Source: Chondrosia reniformis
Lineage: Eukaryota; Porifera; Demospongiae; Chondrillida; Chondrillidae
NCBI GenBank assembly: GCA_947172415.1
Contig: OX359195.1
Span: 5,555,501 to 5,619,500 of the forward strand
Direction: 5' to 3'
Length of the DNA: 64,000 bases
Shown: in pieces, positions 34,200-47,443 of the stretch
Position numbering within the stretch: position 1 is the stretch's first letter
How the letters are laid out: every line of letters starts with the position of its first letter
Position numbers and translations under genes: made by a program
The notes under the pieces: generated by a model
Told to the model about the DNA's origin: nothing
Seen by the model: only the letters and a program-made list of their open reading frames with translations
The model's database searches: none

Positions 34200-37130
34200 A
34201 CCTCAACTATGGAGACAACAACTACAAAAACTTGCCTATTCTGTAAAAAAGACTTCAGTAGGGTTGGAAACTACTACAAAGGCTGTCCCAAAAGAGGAGG
34301 AAGATACTATGAGCATTTGCTTTCACAGAAAACCCTTGCAAAGAAACACACCAAAGCCAAAAAGTTACCCTGCCCCAAATGTGGAAAGCTGTTTCAAAGA
34401 CTTGAAACACACCTAAGAAACAGTGCCACTTGCAAAGAGACTAGAGCACCATCCTCTGAAGACCCACCCACAAGTGTCATATATGAACCAGATAATGCTT
34501 TCATCCATGATGAGGTCACCCCAAACTCCAGTACCAAAGATCCCTCTACCAGCCAACTACTACCAAATCTTCTCCTCCCTAAAAGTACAGATGAGTGGTT
34601 AGAGGCAGACAAATTCTTCCACATGGAAGTAGTACCAAAGGTATGTAATGCACAAACAGTGGATGACATAAATTCCATTCTGTGTACAGAAATATACTGC
34701 TACTTTGCCAACAAATACCAAAGTTTAACACCTCACCTACACCATCATCAACACCATCATCATCACCATCAACACCAGAGAACATTAAAGAAGGTGAGGG
34801 AAGAAAAGAAGGAGGCCAAAAGGAAGCTAAGACTGCTTAGGAAAACAGATGCTACACCTGAATCCATCAAGAAATTAGTGAGAGAGTTTAGTTTGCTATT
34901 AAAACAATACAGCAAGCTAGTCAAAGAGGAACACCAAAGAGACCTGAAAAGAAATACAGCTAAAGAAAGAAAAGAATGTCACAAGAATTTTGGAAGTACA
35001 CTAAGAGGCTTTTAGATGAAGGCAATTACACTAGCATTGACCCAAAGCTCACCAAAGAAGAAGCCACCACTTACTTCCAGACTACCTATTCCACTAATGC
35101 CACCACCTACACCCGCCCAAATTGGATGAAACCCGCAGCTGCACCAACAACACCATGTAATATGGATGCCATTACTCCTAAGGAACTGGCATTCCAGCTA
35201 TATAATCACTGCTGGGCAACCAGGACCACCCCAAAACAATTGAAAAGTAGGTGTTATCCGCTTGCTAGGCAAAAAATCAGCAGAGTCTGATCCAACTCAG
35301 CCAACCAACTTCAGACCAATCGCCCTAACCTCCTGCATAGGGAAAGTGTACTCCTCAATATTCAAAATTCACTGGTTACACTTAATGATTTCAAACAAGT
35401 ACCTAAACACCAATGCACAGAAAACCTTTGTGGATGGTATTTCAGGTTGTACAGAGCACCATTTCAAGTTACTCTCCATTATTGATGAGGCACGCAAGAA
35501 GCACAAATCACTAGCAGTTTGCTGGATATATCTTGCAAATGCCTACGGTAGTGTCTGTCATGCTCTAATCCAGTATTCTTTAAAGCATTGCCACGCCCCA
35601 GACCAATTCGTCTCTATAATGGCTGACCTTTATACCAACCTTACAGGAATAGCTAAAACCGAGAACTGGTCAATTGATCCCTTCCCAATTGAAATAGGAG
35701 TTTTCCAGGGAGACCCCTCTCTCGGTTGTCATCTTTAACACCATCATGAACACTCTAGTGGATACTATCACCCAAGCTGAACAGTACGGATACTCCATCT
35801 CTCAATCAAATCACCCATGCAATCTACTCCAGTATGCTGATGATACCTGCCTCCTTGGTAATGGACCAGCCTCTTGCCAATCCCTACTGAACACCACAGC
35901 TGAATGGCTCAAATGGTCTGGACTAAAGGCCAAGGTACCAAAATGTGCTGCTATGGCAATCCAAGCTTCTTCTGGTAGACCAGCAAACCCAAATTTGTCC
36001 CTAGACAATCAAGCAATACCCTTTATTGGGAATGAGGAGTTCAAATTCCTTGGAGCCACCGTCTCACTATCTAACTGTAGGGACACAAGCAATTAAGACA
36101 TTCATTCTCCAAAAGCTACAGAAATCCCCCAGCTGTGTTGATGGTACACTGCTATCTTGTCAACAAAAACTACACCTTTATAAGGATGGCATCTGCCCCC
36201 GTCTGCTATGGGATTTAGTAACCAATGACCTCCCCTATAGCTGGATGGTAAAGAACCTGGAAGCCTTAGCAACCCGATATCTGAAAAATAGTCAGATGTG
36301 TTGATGTTAACCGGCTATACCTGCCCAAGGATCAAAGAGGACTTCAACTCCCTTCTATTGCGGTCATCTTTAAGAAAATGAAATGTGCTCTAGCAGCCTC
36401 TATGATGACATCACAGGACCCACTGATAAGACACCTTGCCACCAGGAGTACAATAGCAGAAGAGAAAGCAAAACCTCCCGTCTTCAAGCCACACCAGGAA
36501 GTTATCACTGTAATGAAGGAGGACCCAGGGGTATCCCGGAAACAAACCATAGCCAGAGTCAAAAGTAAAATATTTCATCAGGATATGAAGAACCGTGCTG
36601 AACATAGTTCTGGACTAACAAGACAAGGCCATATTTTTACTTAATGCCTTGATCGAGCCCCCAATATGTGGTCTTCTACTATTCCATCACTAACAGAAAA
36701 CATATTCAAGTTTAGCTTAAATGCAGTCACAGAAAATGCAAATCTCCACCTGTGGGGAAAATTACCATCACCAACCTGTAAGCTATGCTTCCAAAAACAA
36801 ACCCTATGCCATGTATTGAACAACTGCAACAAGGCCCTCAACTACAGGAGGTACAACAGGAGACATGCATGACAAGATACTGGACATCATCTTCCACTTT
36901 AAATTTCTGAAAAGCCATCAACCAACAAGAGCCAACATCACTGTAGATCTTCCCGGACACCCCTACAACTTTCCACAACACATAACAGCCACAGACTCCA
37001 GACCAGAACCTTTTGATACAAGTCATGTCATGTGTGTAATTATACCTGGGAGGCTTAGAATGCATTATAGTGCAAGTTACAATATACTAAGGTAATCTAA
37101 TCTAATATATATAATTCATTCATATGGCTC
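34200..37130 (+). mobile_element. Decayed non-LTR retrotransposon, R2/NeSL-like
   Basis: Consecutive plus-strand frames (34209-35015, 34976-35290, 35262-35738, 35746-36096, 36026-36304, 36378-36644, 36666-36872, 36865-37095) carry one element broken by several frameshifts. The N-terminal part has zinc-finger motifs (CLFCKKDF; CPKCGKLFQRLETHLRNSAT followed by C). Reverse transcriptase motifs follow: FRPIALTSCIGKVYSSI, IYLANAYGSVCHALI, GVFQGDPSLG and LQYADDTCLLG. The C terminus has a Cys-Cys-His-Cys finger (CKLCFQKQTLCHVLNNC) and then ATDSRPEPFD, placed like the RPD motif of a restriction-like endonuclease. This order is typical of the R2/NeSL/CRE group, which insert at specific sites. The 3' end reads AGTGCAAGTTACAATATACT and continues AAGGTAATCTAAT. 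This copy cannot encode an intact protein. Confidence 0.85.
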
Positions 37131-38445
37131 CAAGAAAGGACCTAGAAACAGAATGGGTATATATTTTATTGGGATCTTTTATTTAGGCCTCTGTTTGTTA
37201 GAAAACCGACAAAATCTGGATATAAAATGCCATAGGACTATAGAAAACCTATAGGAAATTTATATTGAAAAAAATTCAATTGGTCAGATCACTTTGAAAC
37301 CAACATGGAGCAATGTATCTGGCTATTTCTGTTGAAGTGTAGCTGTATCTGCTTGTTTTTTTTTTCATTAAAATAAAGCCCTGGGGCCTGATTAGTTTAA
37401 AATAAGGCATGTCAGTTTGTATTCTTTGTATGATAATCATTTCAGATTATTTGTGATTGAGAACTTTTTCGAATGTTCTAGTCCAGATTATTGTTATAAA
37501 CAGTTATGGGGAATAGCAAAGAACAATGGCAGGTCTAGTGCAAAGGAACTCAGTATAACTGTCCTATGACAGGGATTGATATTTGTTACAATAGCCACGT
37601 ATACGTACAGTTGCACATTTGAATAAGAATTTTTCAGAATAGAAGCAAAGTAATTGCCATTGAACCAAACCAATTATTGGCCAATTGGCCATCAGACCTG
37701 TTTTATACGTATGTGATGATCTCAATGTCCCAATGTCAGGTTTGCTGGTAAAAGAGTGCATTTTATGTTACCCATGGCCATCAATGCAGTGCAGTTACTA
37801 TAATTTGCAATATTTAATATTTAGCTAACTTGATTGTGGTTATTCTAGAGTGAGAACATTTTGTAACTTGCATTACGTACGTAATATACGTATGTATATT
37901 TTTCTACATTACTATTTTCAACAGTCATTTCGGATGTCTGTGAATGTTGACACCGGGTGTTAACTTCATATCTGTCCATGATTGAGATATACAGCATTAA
38001 TATATATAACATGTGTAATTGCAACATCCATTACATCTCTCTATTAACCAGTAGCTCAGAGGGGAAGGGATTGGATTAAAAGAAGAGTTAATCCCTTTAA
38101 GTAAGCCTTGACGAAGTTGAAATGCAACTTGTGTTACTCATATGTATCTATCACATGGCTTCATATATATAAATGTATAATACTGTAGCTATATGCATGT
38201 AGTCAACGTGCAAATCTTGCCTATATAGCTAGCCAAATGTGTCTAGAACAAAATTCAATCAGTTTAGTTATCATTAATTGTTTTGACAAATATCTTAAAA
38301 TAATTACAGTATTTACAAATTCAACCAGCCATTAGCTATATACTCAAGCACTCAATATTTTTCAAATGTTATTTATCAATGTTGTATGTACGTATATAGC
38401 ATACATCAGGGATGCATATATGTTCTAGTTTTATAGTTTTTTTTA
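37131..38445. other. Non-coding spacer
   Basis: Nothing coding is supported. It contains a short T run (37357-37368) and AT-rich sequence. It is the 3' flank of both the retrotransposon and the minus-strand DNase I-like gene. Confidence 0.5.
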
Positions 38446-38686
38446 TCAAAAGTCCTTCCAATTGAAACATTTTGTGATTGGTGGACTTCTATTTCTTAGT
38501 CCATCACCGCAATCCACTTCCACACTCAACGGAGTATGTTCACTTATATCTGTAATCTGCCAAAAGCATATAATATATATAATATAGGGTTGTTCAGGTG
38601 TAATATCTACGTATTACATATATAAAAGTATCTGGTTAAAGCCAATATAATATTAGTCTATAATACTACATACATAAATTTGTACA

Positions 38687-38729
<43 letters not shown>

Positions 38730-40419
38730 TGTATATATACACATATATATAGTACATACGTATATGCTAATAGGTAATACAACTAAAAAGAAGAAACCAC
38801 GTACTATTAATCAAAATCAATACTTTAACAACCCACTTGGTATCGTCTATCAATTCTGGAAATTACATTATCAAAGTAATCCTGAACATTGAATGCGACT
38901 GCACTGTCTGCAAGGACACAGGAGGTTGCCTGGTAGCCAGCAGCTAATATTCTATGTACATTCATAAATAAAGGATACTCATTTGACCTGATTTCGGCAG
39001 AATTTTATACCCTAGCTATAAATTTTAAACTAAAACCATTGTAAGCAGTCACCTTGGAGAGCAGTTACCCCCGAAATTATGGTCAGCTTTAAAGTCTTGC
39101 TAAATATCATATTTATATATAATGGACCATACATATACATAAGGCTTTCTAAATTTGTAGCCACCTCTTAACAATAGATGGCCTCAAGCTAACATCCATT
39201 TATAATTTTTTATGAAATATGCGTAATATATAAGTCTACTGATATATGAATGCCTTTACCTGTCAAAGCTACATTCTTTCTGTATAACTGAAGTGTATTT
39301 ATCTGTTAGCCAGCAGAAGTAGGTTGGCTTATAGATAATGGAGTATAAAAGATCTTCTATCTTGAGATAGTCACAATCCGCCTCAAAATTCCCTAATATA
39401 TAGCCATCAGTTAAATCGTAGGTATCCTTAGCTCCACAGAAGGCATTATCAAGTCCTTTGACCTCATTTAAAGCTTGTTTCTTTGATGAATGGTGTCCGA
39501 TTATGATAAAGTCATATCCTGGCTCAATAAGAGTCATATTACTAGTATCATTGGTAGAATCACTGTCCATGTCATATATTGGTGCAATTTCTAGCTTCCC
39601 TACTAACGGTAGACATTCATATTCGGAACTGTTGTGTGAATACACATTATTTACCTTCACATTTTCACTCCTATAAGGTGAAGATATGCATAGCCTTATA
39701 TTGTTGAAGAAAAATCAATCCTATATTTACATTTTTTATACAGATGTAAATATAAAAGGGCAGAGGATACTATGTTATGCCTATATGAACCATTAATTAT
39801 AAAATATAATATACATATGCACACAACCATGTAGAATATTTACCTATAGATGAAGGCATAAACCTCTTGCATATTACAAGGCTCAGTCCGTTCACAGGGT
39901 GATGCATTCTTATCAACTACATATTCGTAGGTATAGTTTTTTTCCGTACTTATGAGAGGACAGAAACTGAAGGAGAGAAAAAATTAAATTACAGTGTATA
40001 TAATACAGAAAATACTATTGTGCTGAAAATGACCTAAATTCTGAATAGCTTTTATATAAGATTTTACGTTTAAGGGTTTATACCAGATTGTGTTTATTAT
40101 ATAGGTTACATACCTATTCATTTTAGTTACAAACATTTCTACTAATGTTTCACTCTCTGCTCCTTGTAAGAATGTGACATCGTAATGGCATATCATCTAC
40201 ATAAGGAATATAATTTAAGATGGATCTATAGAGATTTATTAATTTGTATAGCAATCCTTGTGGGCTTACTGCAGCTAAACCTGAACTGAGTACTGGATCC
40301 TCTAATTTCCATTGCTTAAACTCTGTAATATCAAATGTTCCAATGCGGATGCTGTGAGTAATGTCAATATCTTGGATAAAAACACACACCAGTAGAAAGC
40401 CTATCTGAAAGGCCTTCAT
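38446..40419 (-). CDS. DNase I-like secreted protein A, probably catalytically inactive
   Basis: Exons (minus): 40419-40270, 40196-40114, 39966-39844, 39670-39260, 38951-38837, 38556-38446; 993 nt, 330 aa. It has a hydrophobic N-terminal signal (MKAFQIGFLLVCVFIQ). The DNase I fold is recognised from SIRIGTFDITEF, ICHYDVTFLQGAES, MQEVYAFIYR, FIIIGHHSSKK, GYILGNFEADCDYL, ECSFDR and ISEHTPLSVEVDC. Compared with DNase I, the N-terminal Asn is Asp (TFDITEF), the Glu after the second strand is Gly (LQGAE), the GDFNADC motif is GNFEADC, and the SDHYP motif is SEHTP; the middle His is kept. DNase I enzymes hydrolyse DNA outside the cell or in digestive compartments, but these changes predict little or no activity. 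It is the only minus-strand member and is head-to-head with gene B (466 bp between start codons). Confidence 0.85.
38694..38732. repeat. (TA)n microsatellite
   Basis: A long TATATA run in the last intron of DNase I-like gene A. Confidence 0.85.
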
Positions 40420-40885
40420 TTTGGTTAACTAATTTCTCCTTTTCATAATACTGTATTGCAAGACTATATAATGTTAATGGAGTAAGTTGCTGCTGTAGCT
40501 ATATGCCATTAGTAAACTTCCCATGCTTCCAAAAGGACAAATTAGTGTTTATAACTTCCATCACTTCTAGTGTAACATTAAGATCTAATAGCTGCAACAT
40601 TAGATTCCATAAAATGCTTTTAAGTGTTATATAGGGTATTTAATAGATATACCTCTAATGAATACATACATAACTATATATGTAACTATATGTATTGAAT
40701 GTGTTCAAAATAATGTTATATATAGAAAATGTATAATTCAGCTCAATAAAATATCCTAACACTTGCTATATACGTACACCATATACTCACATATATAGTA
40801 TAATACGAATATATTGTGTGCAAATGCTATTATACTTATATATAGCTTTAGTGTTCCTTTCACAAGTGACTTTAAACTACAGGAT
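40420..40885. promoter_or_regulatory. Shared intergenic promoter region of DNase-like genes A and B
   Basis: The start codons of gene A (40419, minus) and gene B (40886, plus) are 466 bp apart with no other gene between them. Both promoters must lie here, possibly as one bidirectional unit. No specific factor site was recognised; the sequence is AT-rich with several TATATA stretches. This is inferred from layout only. Confidence 0.45.
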
Positions 40886-43800
40886 ATGGTTGAACGGTCT
40901 AAGTGTTCCTTGAAGGTACTTCCTTCACTATTGCTAGGGATTGCAATACTATTTAATCAAGGTAGAGCTGAAATAAAGATAGCCTCTTTTCAAATTGACC
41001 AGTTTGGAGATGAAAAATGGAACAATGTAGAATTTCCTTGGATACAAGATGTTATTCCAAGAGTAAGATTACAAAAATGACAGAGTGTTACAGTGTTAGG
41101 TATTACATATATAGTAAAAAAGATATATACCATATGTACAAGTTCCTAATTTACATATCTAAATTCACACATACGCACACACTCACACACAAATATATAA
41201 TGTATATACGTACTGTATATTTCTTTGTATGTACATATTTACGTATATACCATACTATGATATTAATATAATTGCATGTCACATAATCTCCTTATCACTG
41301 TATACACTTAGTAATTATAAGTTCTTTGAAATATCCTCTGAAACTTTGTGTATCTAAAGATCTAGATGTACGTATTAGTTGCAATCATTACAACAACTTA
41401 TTGAGCATCCGCAACACTTTTTTAAATCATTAATACGCAGCTGGATGTTTTGAACAGAAAGTCTTCAATACTTTCTTCTGATGAAGATCTTTAGGTTGAT
41501 TATTGATTCAATCAGTGAAACTGATGCTCAATAAGTTATCATACACTTTTCTAAATAATAATGCTCACCTTGATAATAATATATATGTGTATGTACATAT
41601 GTTGTAGATATTCTGTCAATTTGATGTAATATTTGTAATGGGAATAACAGGCTCTTACAGTTTTCTACAAGAAGTCAATGCTACTTTGAATATGAAATTA
41701 GTCAACAAGACAAATTCCTTTACTAGGTATGTACATAGGTATGCATACGTAAGACCTGTCACCACAATTATCTGAAACATATAAAATGAATATAGTACGT
41801 ACATATAGCAGATATTACAATACAGCAATTTAACACATACGTATATACTAATAATCATGACTAAATTGTCCTGTTACTTAAACGTTTAGCTTTTAGACCC
41901 AAATTAACCAGTTATTTTAGCAGTAATAATGATGTTATTTATTTTAGATAGTAAGTATAAGGTTGGCGTAATACTTTCCAGTGATTATATCTTGCTTATT
42001 ATCTTACAGACCAAGTGCAATTAACTCCCTTTTTCAATAATAAGTATATTAGTCTATCCTAGTAATTTGAATCTCCACTAATCAGTGCATGAGATTTCCT
42101 TTTTAATAGAAGAGTGAAAAATGAATAGATCATTTCTTAGCTCAATGGTAGAAGTACTCTAGGTTTTGATTCACAGCAATTGTTTACATATTTCATGTAT
42201 TTTCTAGTGTTACTAGTGTTTACTTTATATCACTTTGATTTCTCAAATATGCATTTTTTGGTTAATAGTGACTGCAGAAATGAAAACTACAATTTTATAA
42301 GTAGTAAAGAATTAGGAGACAGCAATTGTAAGGAAAGATATGCATACTTCTACAGGTATGTGACATACGGTACACACAAGAGCTCAGAAGGAATACTACT
42401 ATATAGTACTTCTATCAGCTCTCCTTATTATAAGCATATGTATACATATTATTCATATACAGTAATATGTTTCATTTGCATATATACATTGGCTTTCTTG
42501 ATCGATATGTGTATATAGCAATGTACAAATAATATATATAGGCAATAACTTACGTAAATATATTGTACATAGTGTATACATTTACGTAGTATATGTGGGG
42601 AGTATAATAACTAACAGTATAATATTATGTATATAATTGTGAAGCAGATAATCATACCTATATATACACACATTTGTAAAATTCCATATATCTACGCTAC
42701 TGTAAAATCTGTTATTATATTGGTGTAAATCTAAGCTATACTTTTACCATTTTCCAGCCCTGATGCAGTTGTACTATCAGACACTCATGTTTACAGTGGT
42801 CAAAATGCTAGCTTGTTCTTCAGACCTCCCTTTGTAACTGAGGTGGTCTATCCACCCATTGAAACAGTTGAGAACCCAGAGATATATTTGAGACCCAAAC
42901 AATACACATTTCGACTGATAGGTATACACACAAAACCCGAAGCTGAGGCTAATGCCATCGAACTGGATGGACTGGTAGAGGTGTACAATCAGTATCTTGA
43001 AATGGGATGTCAAAGTGCTTACATACTTGGAAATTTGAATGCAGGTGAAATATTCTTAAAATTGTACATGTATATTAAATATAAAATTTATAAAAATGTA
43101 TTTATACATATTGGCCACTATATAGGAATTGGCATAGACAGAAAATGCACTGATGTATGTACCTAATATATCAATGCATACTATAATTTAATACCTTTAA
43201 ATTTATAATATTTCTGAATCATAAAATTCACTAATTATGAATACATATGTTTACAACATCCCCCCAATGTTTTTATTACATTTGGGTTCTGGCTGCTATA
43301 GTTTCCAAATCCATGTACTTTTTATGGACATACGTACTAGGTCATGTCAATAGGCTAAGCATGAAGCAACAATTATATACCAACATAATATGTGCGTGCA
43401 GGCTTTACAAGGATACTCATGAATATACGTAATATGGTATATTTATTTGTTTTTTTGAAAAATCTTTTGATAACGTTAACTTGATAACCATTATTACATA
43501 GAACTATCTCTATAAACAGTCTTACTTGCTTGCAGATTGTGAATTTCTAAGTCCTGAAACCTTTATTGATTTAAAACTAACTAGTGAGAGCAATTTCCAG
43601 TGGCTCGTTGGAGATTATACCACATTAGAAGATTCAAAACTATTCTGTGCTTTTGATTCGTAAGCCATGATTTATATACGTACTTTAGGTATTTGATATA
43701 CCTGAATGTATTAGTATATATAAAAATAGCATTGTCAATATGAAATATTAGAAAAACATGTAGGTATAGTATGTTTTACATGTTTTCTTGACCTTTTACG

Positions 43801-44547
43801 TTTGATACTAGCCATATGCCTGTGTATAGGAAAATGGTGCTTTGGATTATCCATGCTTATACAATGTACTTTACATTGGCTACAGTCCTGATCCGTACAT
43901 TACACACTTCGTATATAGGCTCATAATGTTAATTATATAATATATTAATAATATTAAATAAGCCTCAGCAACTCATGTACATGTACGTATATGTATTATG
44001 TATACATATATATGTATTACATTGCATGACCATGCATTCACACCTATCTGTATATAAAAGGTTTATATCTGGAGGTGAAAAGGCTCATGAGTGTCATATT
44101 CCTGGTTCAGGTGGAGTACTGAATTTTAAGGGCTTGATTGAAGAATATGTCACCATAGAAAACCAAATCAAGTATAACTCTCATACCTTAGTAAGCTGGC
44201 TCTAATTTTTTACATCTTGTCTACTGACCAATTTAATAACTGATTTACTCTATGTGCATACCACATGCATGGAATATGCTTCTCATATAAAGGCTACATT
44301 CTCAGCATATGCCAATTTCTCTCCTTAAACACACTTCTGTGATATTTTAACTATAGCACCTGTGTTCTCATTAACAATTTATTTTAAAATTAATGTGTCT
44401 TCCTCTGGTATTTGTATATAGCAACTTGCTCTTAGTGAGCACTATCCAGTGTTTGTAACTATTGACTGTGAAAGGGCTTCTAGAAAATTCTCTACAGAAA
44501 CAGAAGACAAGAAAGAAAAATTATTAGATCGTACTCCTAAATTTTAA
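40886..44547 (+). CDS. DNase I-like secreted protein B, split active-site exon
   Basis: Exons: 40886-41062, 41608-41726, 42269-42355, 42758-43044, 43536-43659, 44061-44190, 44422-44547; 1050 nt, 349 aa. It has an N-terminal signal segment (VLPSLLLGIAILFNQGRAE). Family landmarks are EIKIASFQIDQF, IFCQFDVIFVMGITG, CKERYAYFYR, FRPPFVTEVVYPP, LIGIHTKPEAEA, YILGNLNADCEFL, FQWLVGDY and SEHYPVFVTIDC. Catalytic positions: Asn to Gln, Glu to Gly, first Asp of GDFNADC to Asn, Asp of SDHYP to Glu; both His are kept. It is probably inactive or much altered. Unlike its paralogs, an extra phase-1 intron (43045-43535) cuts between LNA and DC of the active-site motif. An upstream in-frame ATG at 40814 exists; 40886 is chosen because it directly precedes the signal sequence. 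Confidence 0.85.
41395..41545. mobile_element. Foldback-family copy in intron 1 of DNase-like gene B
   Basis: It starts with AACTTATTGAGCATC and ends with GATGCTCAATAAGTT, an inverted pair of terminal arms. Inside is the family core TCTGATGAAGATCTTTAGGT. Same family as 15600-15772 and 7380-7645. Confidence 0.7.
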
Positions 44548-45122
44548 TAGCAACGCTAACTGAAAATATAATGAACTGCATTTATATATAGCTCTTGCTA
44601 TACTGGTCATACCAATGGTATATATACCAAACTTGCTCTTGTCAGTTAATTATATACTTCTCATTGACAAATTAATCAGTATTTTCTACCACACACTTAT
44701 TTAGAAGATTCTCCTGAAACTGTAAATTAAACAATAATAATGGGAACCTACAAAATGACATCTAATCATACGTATATTTATATAAAAACAGTATATACAT
44801 GTATAATATATATATAATATAATATATGAATTATTCATATTAGATTACCTTAGTATATTGTAACTTGTACTGTATATATTAAAAAAATAAAATAAAAGTA
44901 TATATATACTTATGAATGGAATCGATGATATGATGATAAGGATTAGGATTTAGTACATGATACTCCCCAAAAGATTTTGAATTTCACTGCATATACACAT
45001 ACATCAGGAAGCCATTTAATATATATGTGATAATTCATAAATAGCACTTAAAAGTTGCATTATACATTATATTATCTTCCGTACCTTACTGTCTCCAATC
45101 GCAAGTATATACGTAGGTAACT
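44548..45122 (-). mobile_element. Intergenic spacer with a retrotransposon 3'-end fragment
   Basis: Read on the minus strand, about 44840-44885 contains a version of CAAGTTACAATATACTAAGG and then TAATCTAAT, the 3' end of the R2/NeSL-like element at 34200-37130. This is a very short 5'-truncated insertion or a shared tail. The rest is AT-rich, with no gene; it should contain the promoter of DNase-like gene C. Confidence 0.6.
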
Positions 45123-47443
45123 ATGGCTGCGCGTGCAGCAGCTACAAATTTTATAAGTCTACTGGTATCAATATGGATAGTGGGACTACTTCAACAAGCC
45201 AGAGCTGAGATAAAGGTAGCTTCATTCCTCATTGATGAATTCACTGACAGAAAATATGAAACTGAACTTGAATTGGATTGGGTTAAAGATGTAATAATAA
45301 AGGTAATGCTAGTTCTTAAAAGTAATATGTATATACAGTGCAAGTTACAATATATTATATATTATACATATAGCCAAATTCTACTTAGTTTAATATATAC
45401 GTATAGCTATATAGCTAAAAATGCTGACATTTAAACCATCCACAAGGTAATGGCAGGATGGATTATATAGGCCTTGTTTCATAATATCTATTCTACTGTA
45501 TGTACGTAACAGTTAGCATAATTATGAGCTATTAGAGTACATTAATGAAATCATAATGGATTATATATATGCTTTTTCAAAGGTTATTTGTAGGTATGAT
45601 GTAATCTTTGTTATGGGATTGACAGAGAGAGATTTTGTTAGTGCATTTACAGATGCACTAAATGAATATGCAAATCTTAGTGAATCCAAGGTGTACGTGT
45701 GTATTGCATACATATGTAATATATACATGCATATTACAAAAAGAAGTTTTCTATTTAATTAAATGTATGTATAATAAATAATGCATGTGTTTATAGATAT
45801 TGCAGGAACAAGGAATACAGCTTTAAAATCAGTCCAAAGTTTGGTGACTTAAATTGCAAAGATGCCTTTGTTTATTTCTATTCGTAAGCCAATTATGGAT
45901 ATATGTACATTCATACATCACAAATATATACATTATACAGTCTTCAAATGAAACTTTAGAAATGTAATTTGTGAAACATATAATATATGCAATGGAATTC
46001 AGAACCTATATAACTTTTATATATGTATATATACACACATGTACAGGCATATATGCAATCACCTCTGGGACTCGGTTACAGCTGATAACTTTTTATATAT
46101 GTATACATAGGTATGATATTATCCACTTGCTACTATACATATAAATAATAGGTATTATGCTAAATATATACTGTAGACTACTTATCCTGGCTTTCCTTCA
46201 TTCAATACTGCATGTACATACGTATATAGACCTCAGATGGTAGAATTGGAAGATGTACAACTCTATTCAGGTCCGAACAGTGATAAATTCCAAAGGCCAC
46301 CATTTGTCGCCAAATTAACCTATCCTCCTGCTGCTGATGCAAGGGTGTTTGCAAAGGGATATGTCTCTGTACAGTATGAATTAACACTTATTGGATTTCA
46401 AGCTAGTTCTGCTAAGAATGTCACATTTACAGAATTGAACTATCTTCCAAGTGTGTATGATTATTATCATGAAAATGGTTGGCCGGATGCATATTTCCTT
46501 GGAGACTTCAGTGCTGATTGCAAATATCTTGATATGCATGAATTTGAAATGCTTAATTTTTCAAAGAATGCAACATATCGTTGGCTAATAGAACAGTCTA
46601 CAAATATTGATGCTTTTAAGGATCACTGCCAATATGATAAGTCAGTTTAAATTTTTTGATGCACTAATGGGAATGAAAATCTATAATTATTAAAGCAATA
46701 TTTTATGAGTCTTTAAAAATTTAATATTTATATATACACCCTATTTCTGATATTGTATATAGCAAACTGTTACTACAATTAGGTAAATGTACATGTATAA
46801 TAGATCCTTAATGTTGGTTTTGAAATTTAAAAAATGTTTTACAGGTTTGTTGCAGCTGGTGAAACAGCTATGGCCTGCTACGATCAGGACAGACCAGCTA
46901 AAGTATTCAATTTTAACAAATTTGTCAAAGAGAATAATAAAATTTTAGATTATATCCAAAACAAACGAGAAATAGTAAGTAACCATATAGATATGCTATA
47001 TAATATATTATTGATTTAACTACAGTTCATTTGTATGGGCACATCTCCCAACTCTATATACCAGAAAGATACATATATGTATATTTTACATATAATATTA
47101 TATATATGCTGTATGTATATAAGGTACACATGCATTTTTTGCATGTCTACAGAACAGTATATATATACTGTACATGTGATCTACACCCTTTGTATGCAGA
47201 GTTATTACAAGTTTCTTCTCCCCACTGTAGCTGGCAAGTGTGAGCACTCATTATCCCATCTATATGGAGATTGAATGTGCTATTGGTCTGGCAACTAAAC
47301 AGCAGCAAACGGAATTGTTACCAGATCAGCCATCCAAAACTGACAAATACATTTCACAATTTGATCTTGGAAGGAGTGGTCTATTAATCAAGAAAAAAAT
47401 GAAATTTAAGTTTCCAAGAATAAACTTTCCAGGATTTGAATGA
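45123..47443 (+). CDS. DNase I-like secreted protein C, probably catalytically inactive
   Basis: Exons: 45123-45302, 45583-45692, 45797-45883, 46230-46640, 46845-46974, 47231-47443; 1131 nt, 376 aa. Signal peptide (MAARAAATNFISLLVSIWIV). Family landmarks: EIKVASFLIDEF, VICRYDVIFVMGLTER, CKDAFVYFYS, KFQRPPFVAKLTYPP, TLIGFQASSAK, AYFLGDFSADCKYL, YRWLIEQ, CQYDK, STHYPIYMEIEC. Catalytic changes are the most severe in the cluster: Asn to Leu, Glu to Gly, His to Gln (GFQAS), Asn of GDFNADC to Ser, Asp of SDHYP to Thr. The fold cysteines and framework are kept, which suggests selection for structure rather than catalysis. A basic tail of about 55 residues after the family's normal end (KKKMKFKFPRINFPGFE) is unique in the cluster. 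Confidence 0.85.
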
